A DNA stretch of 64,000 nucleotides, taken from contig JADJQF010000033.1 of assembly GCA_016712885.1 (NCBI GenBank), positions 496,001 to 560,000 of the forward strand, given 5' to 3'. Every line of letters starts with the position of its first letter. The stretch's first letter is position 1. The DNA comes from Candidatus Flexicrinis proximus. Its GTDB lineage: Bacteria; Chloroflexota; Anaerolineae; Aggregatilineales; Phototrophicaceae. This document shows, in pieces, positions 37,900 to 45,531 of this stretch. The position numbers and the translations under genes were made by a program. The notes beneath the pieces were generated by a model that searched no databases, was not told the DNA's origin, and saw only the letters and a list, made by a program, of their open reading frames with translations.

Positions 37900-37921
37900 G
37901 CGCGGATGATTCGTTTTCACT

Positions 37922-37943
37922 GCCACGCGTTAAAACGCGCGGC
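37922..37943. repeat. Hairpin at the left edge of the T-free block
   Basis: A 22-base imperfect palindrome with arms CGCGTT/AACGCG and outer GCC/GGC pairs. Its reverse complement matches the hairpin at 38457-38478 in 19 of 22 positions. It could be the proA terminator region. Confidence 0.55.
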
Positions 37944-38454
37944 AGAAAGCCCGACCCGCGAGGGGGGCGGGGGGGGGGGGGGGGGGGGGGGCGCCCCCCC
38001 CCGCCCGGGGGGGGGCGCGGGCCCCGCCCCCGCGGGGCCGGGCCCCCCCCCCCCCGCCGGGGCGGCCCGGCCCCCCGCGCCCCGGCGGCGGGGCGGGGGG
38101 GCCGGCCCCGGGCGCGGGGCGGGGGGGGGGGGGGGCGCCGCGCCGGAGGCCGGGGGCCCCGCCGGCGCCGGGGGCCCCGCCCCGCCCGCGGCGGGGCGGC
38201 GGCGCCGCCGGCACCCCGCCGGGGGGGGGGGGGGGGGAGGGGGGGGGGGGCCGGGGGGGGCGGCCGCGGGGCGGCCCCGCCGGCCGGGCGGCCCCCGCCG
38301 GCGGGCGGGCGGCGGCCGGGGGGGGGGCGGGCCCGCCCAACCCCGGGGGGGGGGCAAAGGACGCCCAGCAGGAGGGGGGGCCCCGCGGCCCCCCGCCGCG
38401 GAAGCGGGCGGGGGCGGCCGGGGGGGGGGGGGGGGGGAAGGCCCCGGGGGGGGG
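37932..38454. other. 523-base T-free, nearly pure G/C block, probable assembly artefact
   Basis: From 37932 to 38454 the + strand has no T at all. From about 37970 onward only some fifteen A residues interrupt runs of G (up to 22 in a row near 37970) and C. Neighbouring sequence on both sides is ordinary coding DNA. The absence of T removes stop codons, so long frames run through in several phases, but their translation is only Gly, Pro, Ala and Arg. I regard it as a sequencing or consensus artefact (poly-G reads at a strong hairpin), not as coding sequence. Confidence 0.75.
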
Positions 38455-38456
38455 TA

Positions 38457-38478
38457 GCCATGCGTTTTAACGCTTGGC
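38457..38478. repeat. Hairpin at the right edge of the T-free block
   Basis: A 22-base palindrome with arms GCCA/TGGC and GCGTT/AACGC around a TT centre and one T-T mismatch. It is an inverted near-copy of the hairpin at 37922-37943. Confidence 0.55.
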
Positions 38479-38522
38479 GGCTTTGTCGACCGGCGACGGC
38501 CAGACTGCGCCCTACTTCGTCC

Positions 38523-39587
38523 TTACCGCGCCCGCGTAATCAGCCCGTTATGCGCTTTGATGCGCCCGTGCCGCAGGATTTCGAAGCCGTTTTCGTAGGC
38601 GTACAGGCCCAGGTGCTTGACGTCCATCAGCTCACGATACGCGAAGTTCATCACGTCCGCGAACAGCGTATAGAACAGCTTGGAAGTGGCCTGCACGCGC
38701 GGCGTCGTAATCACCGCGTAGCCGCCCGGCTTCAGGAAGCGCCGGTGCATCTCGAACGCGGCCGGCTTGTGCTCGTCGGGGAAATGTTCGACCAGGCCAA
38801 TGCTCACGACAATGTCGAATTCCCGGCCATATTTCAGGTCGCGGATGTCGCTGACCTCATAGTCGATGTTCATCTGGTCCTTGTACCAGACTTTCGGCCC
38901 GCCGGTGGCCGGATTATAGCCCAGGAACGGGTAGGCTTCCGGGAAGGCGCCGAAGCGACCGTCCACGCAGTACTCATCGTAATCGACCAGCACGGCATGG
39001 CCGCCCGGATACATCGCCATCAACTGCATCGCCTCATAGCCGTCCGCCGCGCCGAGGAACAGCACGTTCGGCTTTTTCACATCCAGCCCCTGGAACAATG
39101 CCCGCTTGCCGCGCGGATCCCAGATCGCGTCGTCGACGCGGTGCGCCTTATTCCACAGCGACCAGCGCAGCGCTTCAGCGGCGTCTTCAATCGCCTCGGA
39201 CAGGTTCAACCCCTTGAGCGAGACGCCCATCTCGCGCAGCGCTTTCTTGCGTGCCTCGAGCGCCGCCGTGTCGAACAGCGACTGGAAGCTCTTGTTGAAA
39301 TGCTCCCACGCCGTCTTGACCGGCATCTCCTGATTGTTGTCCTTTTCCCACTGCTTTTTCTCGCTCGACCAACGCTCGACGCGGTAGGGGCGGCCAATCG
39401 CGTCCCACGTCAGCGCTCCCCAGTCGTTCACCGGGTCGGCATCGTAGAATACGTCCGGGCCGTCGGGACGCAGATCGACGCGGTGGGTGGGCTTGAGTTC
39501 GGTCAGGCCGATGTGCGACTCATCGTAAGGACGCAGCGGATCGGGTGCGGAATCGGCGGTCTCGACTGGCTCATGCGTGAGGGTCAT
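38523..39587 (-). CDS. Class I SAM-dependent methyltransferase
   Basis: A 354-residue protein from ATG 39587. The first 150 residues are a helical, charged extension that I do not recognise. From about 165 a Rossmann methyltransferase follows: motif I NVLFLGAADGYEAM, the acidic strand-2 end VLVDYDEY, motif IV FDIVVSIGLVEHFPDEHK, and FLKPGGYAVITTPRVQATSK. The substrate may be a sugar, lipid or small molecule; the neighbouring sugar-nucleotide epimerase genes suggest surface polysaccharide work. The gene is convergent with proA across the GC block. Confidence 0.82.
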   Translation of the reverse strand: MTLTHEPVETADSAPDPLRPYDESHIGLTELKPTHRVDLRPDGPDVFYDADPVNDWGALTWDAIGRPYRVERWSSEKKQWEKDNNQEMPVKTAWEHFNKSFQSLFDTAALEARKKALREMGVSLKGLNLSEAIEDAAEALRWSLWNKAHRVDDAIWDPRGKRALFQGLDVKKPNVLFLGAADGYEAMQLMAMYPGGHAVLVDYDEYCVDGRFGAFPEAYPFLGYNPATGGPKVWYKDQMNIDYEVSDIRDLKYGREFDIVVSIGLVEHFPDEHKPAAFEMHRRFLKPGGYAVITTPRVQATSKLFYTLFADVMNFAYRELMDVKHLGLYAYENGFEILRHGRIKAHNGLITRAR

Positions 39588-39643
39588 AGTAGACGCCCTT
39601 CGTGGGAGTATCGGTAACCGCCGATAGTCTAGCACATGCTCGG

Positions 39644-39949
39644 TTATCGGCGCAGCGCCTCGACGATTGCCAACAGTTCCGCGCGGCAGCCAGCCGGGAT
39701 ATTGGCGTTATGACGTACGGCGTCAATTAACGTGGATAGATCTTGTTCTGTGTCGCTCGTGGCCGGCAGAACTTTTACAACCTCCGCCGGAACGCAAGCA
39801 GTCTCTACACTCTCGAGCAGTTCGATCGATGGATCAGGAATAATCGTTTCAACGGTATCCGCGACGACGTCCTGCGACCAACTGGTATTGCCCCGATAAA
39901 ATAGAGTAACAATGGCTCCAAGTGAATGGATTGTACAATGGAACATCAC
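39644..39949 (-). CDS. Possible small hypothetical protein
   Basis: A 101-codon frame upstream of the methyltransferase. The C-terminal half (acidic, then STLIDAVRHNANIPAGCRAELLAIVEALRR) looks like a real helical protein. The N-terminal half is less convincing, and no ribosome binding site precedes the ATG. It may be shorter than given. No family recognised. Confidence 0.35.
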   Translation of the reverse strand: MMFHCTIHSLGAIVTLFYRGNTSWSQDVVADTVETIIPDPSIELLESVETACVPAEVVKVLPATSDTEQDLSTLIDAVRHNANIPAGCRAELLAIVEALRR

Positions 39950-39971
39950 GAGGAGAACGAGAAGATGGGAC

Positions 39972-40350
39972 GACCGAACCTTTGCCGGCCGTCACCTTGG
40001 GCATCGCCGCACCAGACAGCCGTGTTAGGCAACCTTGCCGTAACCCCGGCAATCAGCTACGATGACAGGTAATTCAGTATCTTTACACACCAAGGACTCG
40101 CCCATGACGCACGCCTTGATTACCGGCGGCGCAGGTTTTATCGGCAGCCACCTCTCTGAAAAACTGCTCGCGCTTGGTCAACAGGTGACGGTGATTGACG
40201 ACCTGAGTACCGGCCGGCTGGACAACCTGACCCGACTGCGCGCCAACCCGAATTTCAAGTTCGCCATCGAAGACATCCGCAATGTCACCGTCCTCGACCG
40301 GCTGGTCAGCGAGTGCGACATCATCTACCACTTCGCGGCGGCGGTCGGCG
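39972..40350 (+). repeat. Direct repeat copy A (epimerase promoter and 5' end)
   Basis: 379 bases matching 43882-44260 without gaps and with about six mismatches. The unit carries a promoter (TTGCCG at 40035, 17-base spacer, TACGAT at 40058-40063), the ribosome site and the first 82 codons of the epimerase gene. Identity stops abruptly at both ends, so these are recombination joints. The DNA between the two copies (40351-43881) is the inserted segment. Confidence 0.92.
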
Positions 40351-40397
40351 TACAGTTGCTGTTCGTTGACTCGCCGACGGTCGGATTGTTCGAGTAA
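40104..40397 (+). pseudogene. Truncated NAD-dependent epimerase (5' fragment)
   Basis: The first 82 or so codons match the intact epimerase at 44014-44988 almost perfectly, including the NAD motif TGGAGFIGSHLSE. After ...AAVGVQ the frame enters unrelated sequence and stops after 14 more codons at 40397. The substrate and YxxxK parts are missing, so the product cannot be an active enzyme. Promoter and ribosome site are intact, so it may still be transcribed, and that transcript would run antisense into the WD40 gene. Confidence 0.88.
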
Positions 40398-40446
40398 TTC
40401 TTGACTGCATTGATCGTCACGGAGGTCTACAGGATACTTGTATACA

Positions 40447-41529
40447 CTACATCTGGTCAGGAGTACTTGAGATAACGGGCTGCAACGCCAATCCAGCCTC
40501 AATAAGATTCGCGATCTCAACATCACTAAGTGTGGTTAGGTTGATACTGTTTTCGGTTACACGTCCACCGTAAGTGATTAGCGTTCTAGACTCCGCCCAA
40601 TCTACGGTGTAAAGTGGGCCATTATTCTGACTTGCTATGAAGTAATCGCCAGATTCAATGTTGAAGATCAGCAGTCTTCCTTGATCGGTGACTGCGGCAA
40701 TTGACTCACCTTCAGAGGACCAACCGATATCCCAAATAGGATCATCTTCGTTTGAAATCTTATACGCCGCCACTTGATTACCTGTGTTAGCGTCAACAAT
40801 GATGATACATCCATTTGCAGTCCCGATAGCAATGCGAGCATGAGTTAAATTTGTCGCCATTGAGAGACGGACACTGCACCTGCTCCCAACCCACGAAATC
40901 TGCTGTGATGGATTACCAAAACGGTTCTGTTTCAGAAAATCGAGCGTGCTTCTACCGTCGAAGATATGAGTATTATCGGACAACCACACTACTGGTAATG
41001 GATTGTTCCCAATAGACTGGTCAAAAACGAACTTGCCCAGCTCTGGCGACCAAACTGTATAGCGGGAACTCAAGCTTTGCGTGAGTAACAAATTGGCGTC
41101 ACTACTCCATTCCAAGCTAATAATGCCCTCGGGTAAGTATTCTCCAGTCTCAGAGTATACAAACTCTTCGCTGCTTCCCACGTGTAGCGTTCGTAAGAGT
41201 TGCAAAGTTTCGAAATTCCAGAGATAGACGTATCCCCCGATTCCAGCGGCAAGAAAGGAGCCACTTGGAGACCAACCAACCTTCGCTCGAAGCAATGAAT
41301 ACGGCAAGCTCAATTCATAGTCCAATATGTTAGTATTGGTAGCAACATCAATTACCTCAAGTTGACCATTCGCATAGACCAGCGCCAAATACTGACCATT
41401 CGGACTGTACTTCACATCAAGAACGGTTTGAGGGCGGTACGCGTTGGGCTCCCAGTTCGATGTTTCTCTGAACGGGGGGCTAACAAACATCAATCCGATG
41501 AGGCTGATTACAAAGACATGATAATTCAT
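40447..41529 (-). CDS. Secreted WD40-like beta-propeller protein
   Basis: A 360-residue protein from ATG 41529 with GGAGAAG upstream. Residues 1-18 are a signal peptide or N-terminal anchor (YHVFVISLIGLMFVS). The rest contains about six WD40-like blades, seen as repeated patterns such as VLDVKYSPNGQYLALVYANGQLEVIDV, VGWSPSGSFLAAG..YVYLWNF and IGWSSEGESIAAVTDQGRLLIFN (each shown in part). It probably binds a protein or glycan outside the cell. The gene is noticeably lower in GC than the flanking core genes and lies in the insert between the epimerase direct repeats. Confidence 0.8.
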   Translation of the reverse strand: MNYHVFVISLIGLMFVSPPFRETSNWEPNAYRPQTVLDVKYSPNGQYLALVYANGQLEVIDVATNTNILDYELSLPYSLLRAKVGWSPSGSFLAAGIGGYVYLWNFETLQLLRTLHVGSSEEFVYSETGEYLPEGIISLEWSSDANLLLTQSLSSRYTVWSPELGKFVFDQSIGNNPLPVVWLSDNTHIFDGRSTLDFLKQNRFGNPSQQISWVGSRCSVRLSMATNLTHARIAIGTANGCIIIVDANTGNQVAAYKISNEDDPIWDIGWSSEGESIAAVTDQGRLLIFNIESGDYFIASQNNGPLYTVDWAESRTLITYGGRVTENSINLTTLSDVEIANLIEAGLALQPVISSTPDQM

Positions 41530-41551
41530 GGAAGTCTTCTCCTTTACACTT

Positions 41552-43741
41552 TTACCAATTCTTGATCCCAAAGATCCTGTGCATAACGCGACTCATCCAT
41601 TCGTCTCGTGAATCGCCCGGATAAGCGTGGTCGGGGGTTGCGGTTGAAGCATTGTTGGCCCACGAGTAGTTCAAGAATCCTAGCCAATATCCGGGTACAT
41701 GTGTCGGGTTCTGGTAAACCGTTGGGTTGTTTGTCGAGATACGATAAACCCAGTTAAGAAACATATCTGCTGCAGCTTCGTCCACTTTGACAGTGTCTGT
41801 GTCCCCGCTAAAGATCGCAAGATCAGGCGGGTGCATCTGAAAAGGCGTGAAATCATTATCGGGTCCAGAACCCCATCCACGTTCACCGCGTCTCCATACC
41901 AACTGTGAATTGCGGCCCATAACCAAACCCTGATCGCCATTGATATCATTTACGGATGAACACGATGAGATTGGAAACATCATTTCAGCAAAAGGATTGG
42001 GGGTGGGCATAGGTGGCTCGAACGCTGGCGTACAATTGCCTGAATATGTCCCTTGTATCGCTGCGAAAAGCAGCCCGTTGTTTCTTTCCGTTGAGTTGGT
42101 CGAGTCGTTATAAACACTGCGATTTGTAAATACATGGCCTAATTCGTGAACAAGGGCATGTTCAGGAAATGATGATGATTGACCAGCACCGGATCCCCAA
42201 TTACAGACGATAGTACGAGGCAATGCATTATAGTTTACAGTTAAGCAGCCTCCATATGTAACGCCATCATCGGTCACGACCTCAGGATCGTTGATTATTG
42301 TAAAAGGAGCTTTGTTCAACGCTGCGGGGTAGGTGATGGTGACTGGAGCACCAGTAGGAATGTCTACCTTGTAGAAGTACACATATTGCGGATTACTACC
42401 ATTAGCCATCACGCGGTTGAATGCCTCCTGTGGCGATGCAACCGGCATTGACATTGAAGTGAATTGGAGTTGAAAGGCCTGTCCGAGTTTCTCGACGGCG
42501 CCGTTGATTGCCGCAAGTTCACTCGATGTCCACGTTGTTGTCAGGTCTTGACCAAGTGTGATCTTGTATGTCGGCGTCGGTGTATTAGTTGGGGTACTCG
42601 TCGGTACGGGACACTGACGCGTACCGCACGGATCCGGCGGGGGCGTTTGCGGGGCGTCGAGCGTGAAATTGACTTTTGCCGCGAGAAGGTCCAGCGTGTT
42701 GACGCCGTTGGCATTTGCGGAGGCCGTCACGACCGGGTTGTACCAGTAATTGAGCCGCGCGTTTATCGTTACGCTTGCCGTCAGATAGCTGTGAGTGTGC
42801 TTGCGGACATCGCTTGCGGCGGTGCTGGAATTCCCCCGGAAGTTGCTCTGCCGGACCTTGATCTTTCCGGCCGCGTTATAGATCGCCCCGCCGCGTGCAG
42901 TCGATGCGCTGTTGGCCTGGAAATCTACGTTGTGGGCGTCGACCGCGAAATCGGTAATGGGAGACGCGTTTGAAAGCGCGCCGCCTTCGCGCGATGTATT
43001 GCCCTGGAAATAGACTTTCTCCAGATAAACCTGACCCACTGAATAAATGGCGCCGCCGCTGCCCTCAGCGCTGTCGTCTGCATGGTTATTCAGGAACTTC
43101 GAATTCGTGACGGTCAGAACGGCGTTGATATTTTCGACGTTGATGGCCCCGCCGCGATAATCGGTTGCGCCATCGACCAGCGTGAGATTGTCGATGGTGA
43201 GTGATTTGCCGGGCAGCTTGATCATGGTGTTCATGCTGCCGGATTGCGACCCCGGCAAGCCGATCTGCCGGAGCGTTGTCGATGTCATTCCGGCACCATA
43301 AATCTCAACGGTTCCAAATACAACAAGGGTTTGCGAGAGCTGATACTCTCCAGCCGCGAGGTAAATCTTATACGGGACGCCCGGCTGATCGATATTCAAC
43401 TGTTCCGCTTCGCTAAGTGCCTCAAATAAGGTTGGTATGTCACCGGCAGCAACGACGGCGTAGGTGTCTCCCGCCCCTCGATATGGCTCTTGTCCGCCAT
43501 CGGTCAATGAGTCGGGCGTCGGAGTTGGCGTGGGCGTTGAGGTAGGAGAGATACCGGGTTGGAGCGAAACATCGGGTGGATTAATGTCTCGAAATCCGTT
43601 CGGCGCGTTGGGCGTAATGGTAGACGTGGTGCGTGACGAAGGAGACGACCGCTGAGCAAAAATACTCGTTCCAATCAGCATAAGTAGCATAAGGAAATAG
43701 AACATACCCGCAATTGGATACTTGTTCGCCATGACCTTCAC
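41552..43741 (-). CDS. Secreted beta-helix protein with C-terminal HExxH metallopeptidase-like domain
   Basis: A 729-residue modular secreted protein. Residues 1-29 are a signal peptide, and 62-80 a Thr/Pro linker. Residues about 90-360 form a right-handed beta-helix of the polymorphic outer-membrane type, with repeated GGAI/GGAL turns at 197, 229, 253 and 284. A second Thr/Pro linker is at 378-392. The C-terminal domain (about 393-729) has the zinc-protease motif H532-E533-L-G-H536 in ALVHELGHVFTN, with many aromatic residues afterwards; I could not identify the third zinc ligand. The start may be GTG 43741 or ATG 43732. Likely an adhesin-protease exported to the cell surface. It is placed under a promoter containing a C9 tract. 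Confidence 0.8.
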   Translation of the reverse strand: MKVMANKYPIAGMFYFLMLLMLIGTSIFAQRSSPSSRTTSTITPNAPNGFRDINPPDVSLQPGISPTSTPTPTPTPDSLTDGGQEPYRGAGDTYAVVAAGDIPTLFEALSEAEQLNIDQPGVPYKIYLAAGEYQLSQTLVVFGTVEIYGAGMTSTTLRQIGLPGSQSGSMNTMIKLPGKSLTIDNLTLVDGATDYRGGAINVENINAVLTVTNSKFLNNHADDSAEGSGGAIYSVGQVYLEKVYFQGNTSREGGALSNASPITDFAVDAHNVDFQANSASTARGGAIYNAAGKIKVRQSNFRGNSSTAASDVRKHTHSYLTASVTINARLNYWYNPVVTASANANGVNTLDLLAAKVNFTLDAPQTPPPDPCGTRQCPVPTSTPTNTPTPTYKITLGQDLTTTWTSSELAAINGAVEKLGQAFQLQFTSMSMPVASPQEAFNRVMANGSNPQYVYFYKVDIPTGAPVTITYPAALNKAPFTIINDPEVVTDDGVTYGGCLTVNYNALPRTIVCNWGSGAGQSSSFPEHALVHELGHVFTNRSVYNDSTNSTERNNGLLFAAIQGTYSGNCTPAFEPPMPTPNPFAEMMFPISSCSSVNDINGDQGLVMGRNSQLVWRRGERGWGSGPDNDFTPFQMHPPDLAIFSGDTDTVKVDEAAADMFLNWVYRISTNNPTVYQNPTHVPGYWLGFLNYSWANNASTATPDHAYPGDSRDEWMSRVMHRIFGIKNW

Positions 43742-43763
43742 CCAGCATAATATCTATTACGGA

Positions 43764-43792
43764 ATACTACTACATGGGGGGGGGATTGTCAA
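43764..43792 (-). promoter_or_regulatory. Promoter with C9 tract in its spacer (beta-helix/peptidase gene)
   Basis: Minus-strand TTGACA (43787-43792), a 17-base spacer containing nine C, and TAGTAT (43764-43769). The homopolymer (43776-43784 as G on the + strand) sits between the two promoter boxes. A change in its length would alter the spacing, so expression could switch on and off. At C9 the spacer is the optimal 17. Confidence 0.6.
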
Positions 43793-43881
43793 GAAAACCG
43801 AATGATCGTAGGGATCGCGTACATCTCAGATAATTATGATATTAATTACTACCTTATCGGATCGATGACGAACACCGGCAT

Positions 43882-44260
43882 GACCGAACCTTTGCCGGCA
43901 GTCACCTTGGGCATCGCCGCACCAGACTGCCGTGTTAGGCAACCTTGCCGTAACCCCGCCAATCAGCTACGATGACAGGTAATTCAGTATCTTTACACAC
44001 CAAGGACTCGCCCATGACGCACGCCTTGATTACCGGCGGCGCAGGTTTTATCGGCAGCCACCTCTCTGAAAAACTGCTCGCGCTTGGTCAACAGGTGACG
44101 GTGATTGACGACCTGAGTACCGGCCGGCTGGACAACCTGACCCGACTGCGCGCCAACCCGAACTTCAAGTTCGCCATCGAAGACATCCGCAATGTCACCG
44201 TCCTCGACCGGCTGGTCAGCGAGTGCGACATCATCTATCACCTCGCGGCGGCGGTCGGCG
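43882..44260 (+). repeat. Direct repeat copy B (promoter and 5' end of the intact epimerase)
   Basis: The partner of 39972-40350, offset 3910 bases. Here the unit continues into the full-length gene. The shared promoter is TTGCCG (43945-43950) and TACGAT (43968-43973), 17 bases apart. Confidence 0.92.
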
Positions 44261-44988
44261 TGCAAAAGATCATCAGCCAGCCGATCGACACGATTGAGGT
44301 CAATATCGGCGGCAGCGAAGTCGTCCTCAAGACTGCGGCGCGCTACCGCAAGAAGGTCATGCTGGCTTCCACCAGCGAGGTCTATGGCAAAGGCGTCAAG
44401 TTCCCGTTCGAAGAGGACGACGACAGCCTGCTCGGCCCGACCACACGCAGCCGCTGGTCGTATGCCGCCTCCAAAGCGATAGACGAATTTCTTGCCTTGG
44501 CATATTATAAAGAAGTCGGTCTGCCCGTGGTCGTGTTCCGGCTGTTCAACACCGTTGGGCCGCGTCAGCGCGGGCAGTACGGCATGGTTGTGCCGCGCTT
44601 CGTCCAGTGGGCGCTAAGCCAGCAGCCCATCCAGGTCTATGGGGATGGACAGCAGCAGCGCTGTTTCGGCAATGTCTTCGACGTGGTGGATGCCATCAGC
44701 AAGCTGTCCAGCGCGCCGGATGCCGAAGGCCAGGTTTTCAATATCGGCAGCGACGAGGAGATCAGTATTCTCGGTCTGGCCGAACGTGTGCGTGACCGCG
44801 CCGACAGCGCCAGCGAGATCCAGACGATCCCTTACGATCAGGCCTATGAGCCGGGATTCGAGGACTTCCGCCGCCGCGTGCCGAGTTTAGACAAAATCAA
44901 GCGCGTGATCGATTGGAAGCCCACCACTTCCCTCGACACCACCATCGACCAGATTGTTGCCTATATCCGGGAGCATCCGCATGGCTGA
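44014..44988 (+). CDS. NAD-dependent epimerase/dehydratase (UDP-glucose 4-epimerase-like)
   Basis: A 324-residue extended SDR enzyme that alters nucleotide-activated sugars for cell-surface glycans. The NAD motif is TGGAGFIGSHL at 7-17, D32 binds the ribose of NAD, the catalytic Ser/Thr lies in LASTSEVYG (120-121), and the YxxxK pair is Y150/K154 in WSYAASKAIDEF. FRLFNTVGPRQ and the sugar-binding VYGDGQQQRCFGNVFDVVDA follow as in GalE/RmlB relatives. The exact reaction is not predictable. ATG 44014 has AAGGA eight bases upstream. Its stop overlaps the next gene's start. Its 5' end is duplicated at 40104. Confidence 0.93.
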   Translation: MTHALITGGAGFIGSHLSEKLLALGQQVTVIDDLSTGRLDNLTRLRANPNFKFAIEDIRNVTVLDRLVSECDIIYHLAAAVGVQKIISQPIDTIEVNIGGSEVVLKTAARYRKKVMLASTSEVYGKGVKFPFEEDDDSLLGPTTRSRWSYAASKAIDEFLALAYYKEVGLPVVVFRLFNTVGPRQRGQYGMVVPRFVQWALSQQPIQVYGDGQQQRCFGNVFDVVDAISKLSSAPDAEGQVFNIGSDEEISILGLAERVRDRADSASEIQTIPYDQAYEPGFEDFRRRVPSLDKIKRVIDWKPTTSLDTTIDQIVAYIREHPHG

Positions 44989-45427
44989 GTTAACCCGCAA
45001 GGAAATCATCATGGCGATCAACGGCTCGGAGCGTCCGCGCCTGGCCGGGGTCGACCTCAGTAACGAGAACTGCTCGCGCCTTGACCTTGAAAACGCCAAT
45101 ATGCGCGGCGCAAATATCCGCGCCACCAACCTGCGCGAGGCCATCCTGCGCAGCGCCAACATGACCGGCGTCAATGCGGTCGGCGTAAATCTCCAGTTCG
45201 CGGATCTGAACGCGGCGATCTGCGTGGCTGCCGACTTCACGGTAGCCAATTTGCAGGGCGCCCGCCTCACCGGTGCCGACCTGACCAACGCCAATGTCAG
45301 CGGCGCCAACCTGCAGGGCGCGAACCTCAAGAGCGCCAAGGTCCAGGGCATGCGCTTCGATGCCGGCACCCGCTGGCCGGACGGCAAGCAGGGCTTGTCC
45401 GTTAACCCCAACGACTATACGGTGTAG
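44981..45427 (+). CDS. Pentapeptide-repeat protein
   Basis: A 148-residue protein with about 16 consecutive A(D/N)LxX pentapeptides between residues 20 and 125 (for example NANMRGANIRATNLREA and ADLTNANVSGANLQGANLKS), which form a right-handed quadrilateral helix. A short C-terminal tail follows. There is no signal peptide, so it is cytosolic. Functions in this family range from gyrase protection to scaffolding. It begins eight bases inside the epimerase stop, so the two are co-translated, but a functional link is not evident. Confidence 0.9.
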   Translation: MAELTRKEIIMAINGSERPRLAGVDLSNENCSRLDLENANMRGANIRATNLREAILRSANMTGVNAVGVNLQFADLNAAICVAADFTVANLQGARLTGADLTNANVSGANLQGANLKSAKVQGMRFDAGTRWPDGKQGLSVNPNDYTV

Positions 45428-45531
45428 CGAGCGCATAGGGCGGAACGTCTCGCCACTAGGCGATGTGCGCAATAACCAAGTATTGACGCAATCGCTCACA
45501 ATACGGGAATGAGCCTGTGACTTTGCCAACG

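Noticed and set aside
36475..37926. 483-codon frame on the minus strand inside proA
   Set aside because: Antisense shadow of proA.
37850..38461. Pro-rich open frames on the minus strand in the GC block
   Set aside because: They are by-products of the base composition, with no start signal and no recognisable domain.
37863..39617. Long open frame (584 codons, + strand) through the GC block and across the methyltransferase
   Set aside because: It is open because the block has no T and because it shadows the minus-strand methyltransferase. The translation is low-complexity Gly/Pro/Arg followed by antisense sequence.
39965..40069. 34-codon frame with a good ribosome site at the left edge of repeat copy A
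   Set aside because: The corresponding sequence in copy B has a different upstream context and frame, so the match to a ribosome site is probably chance.
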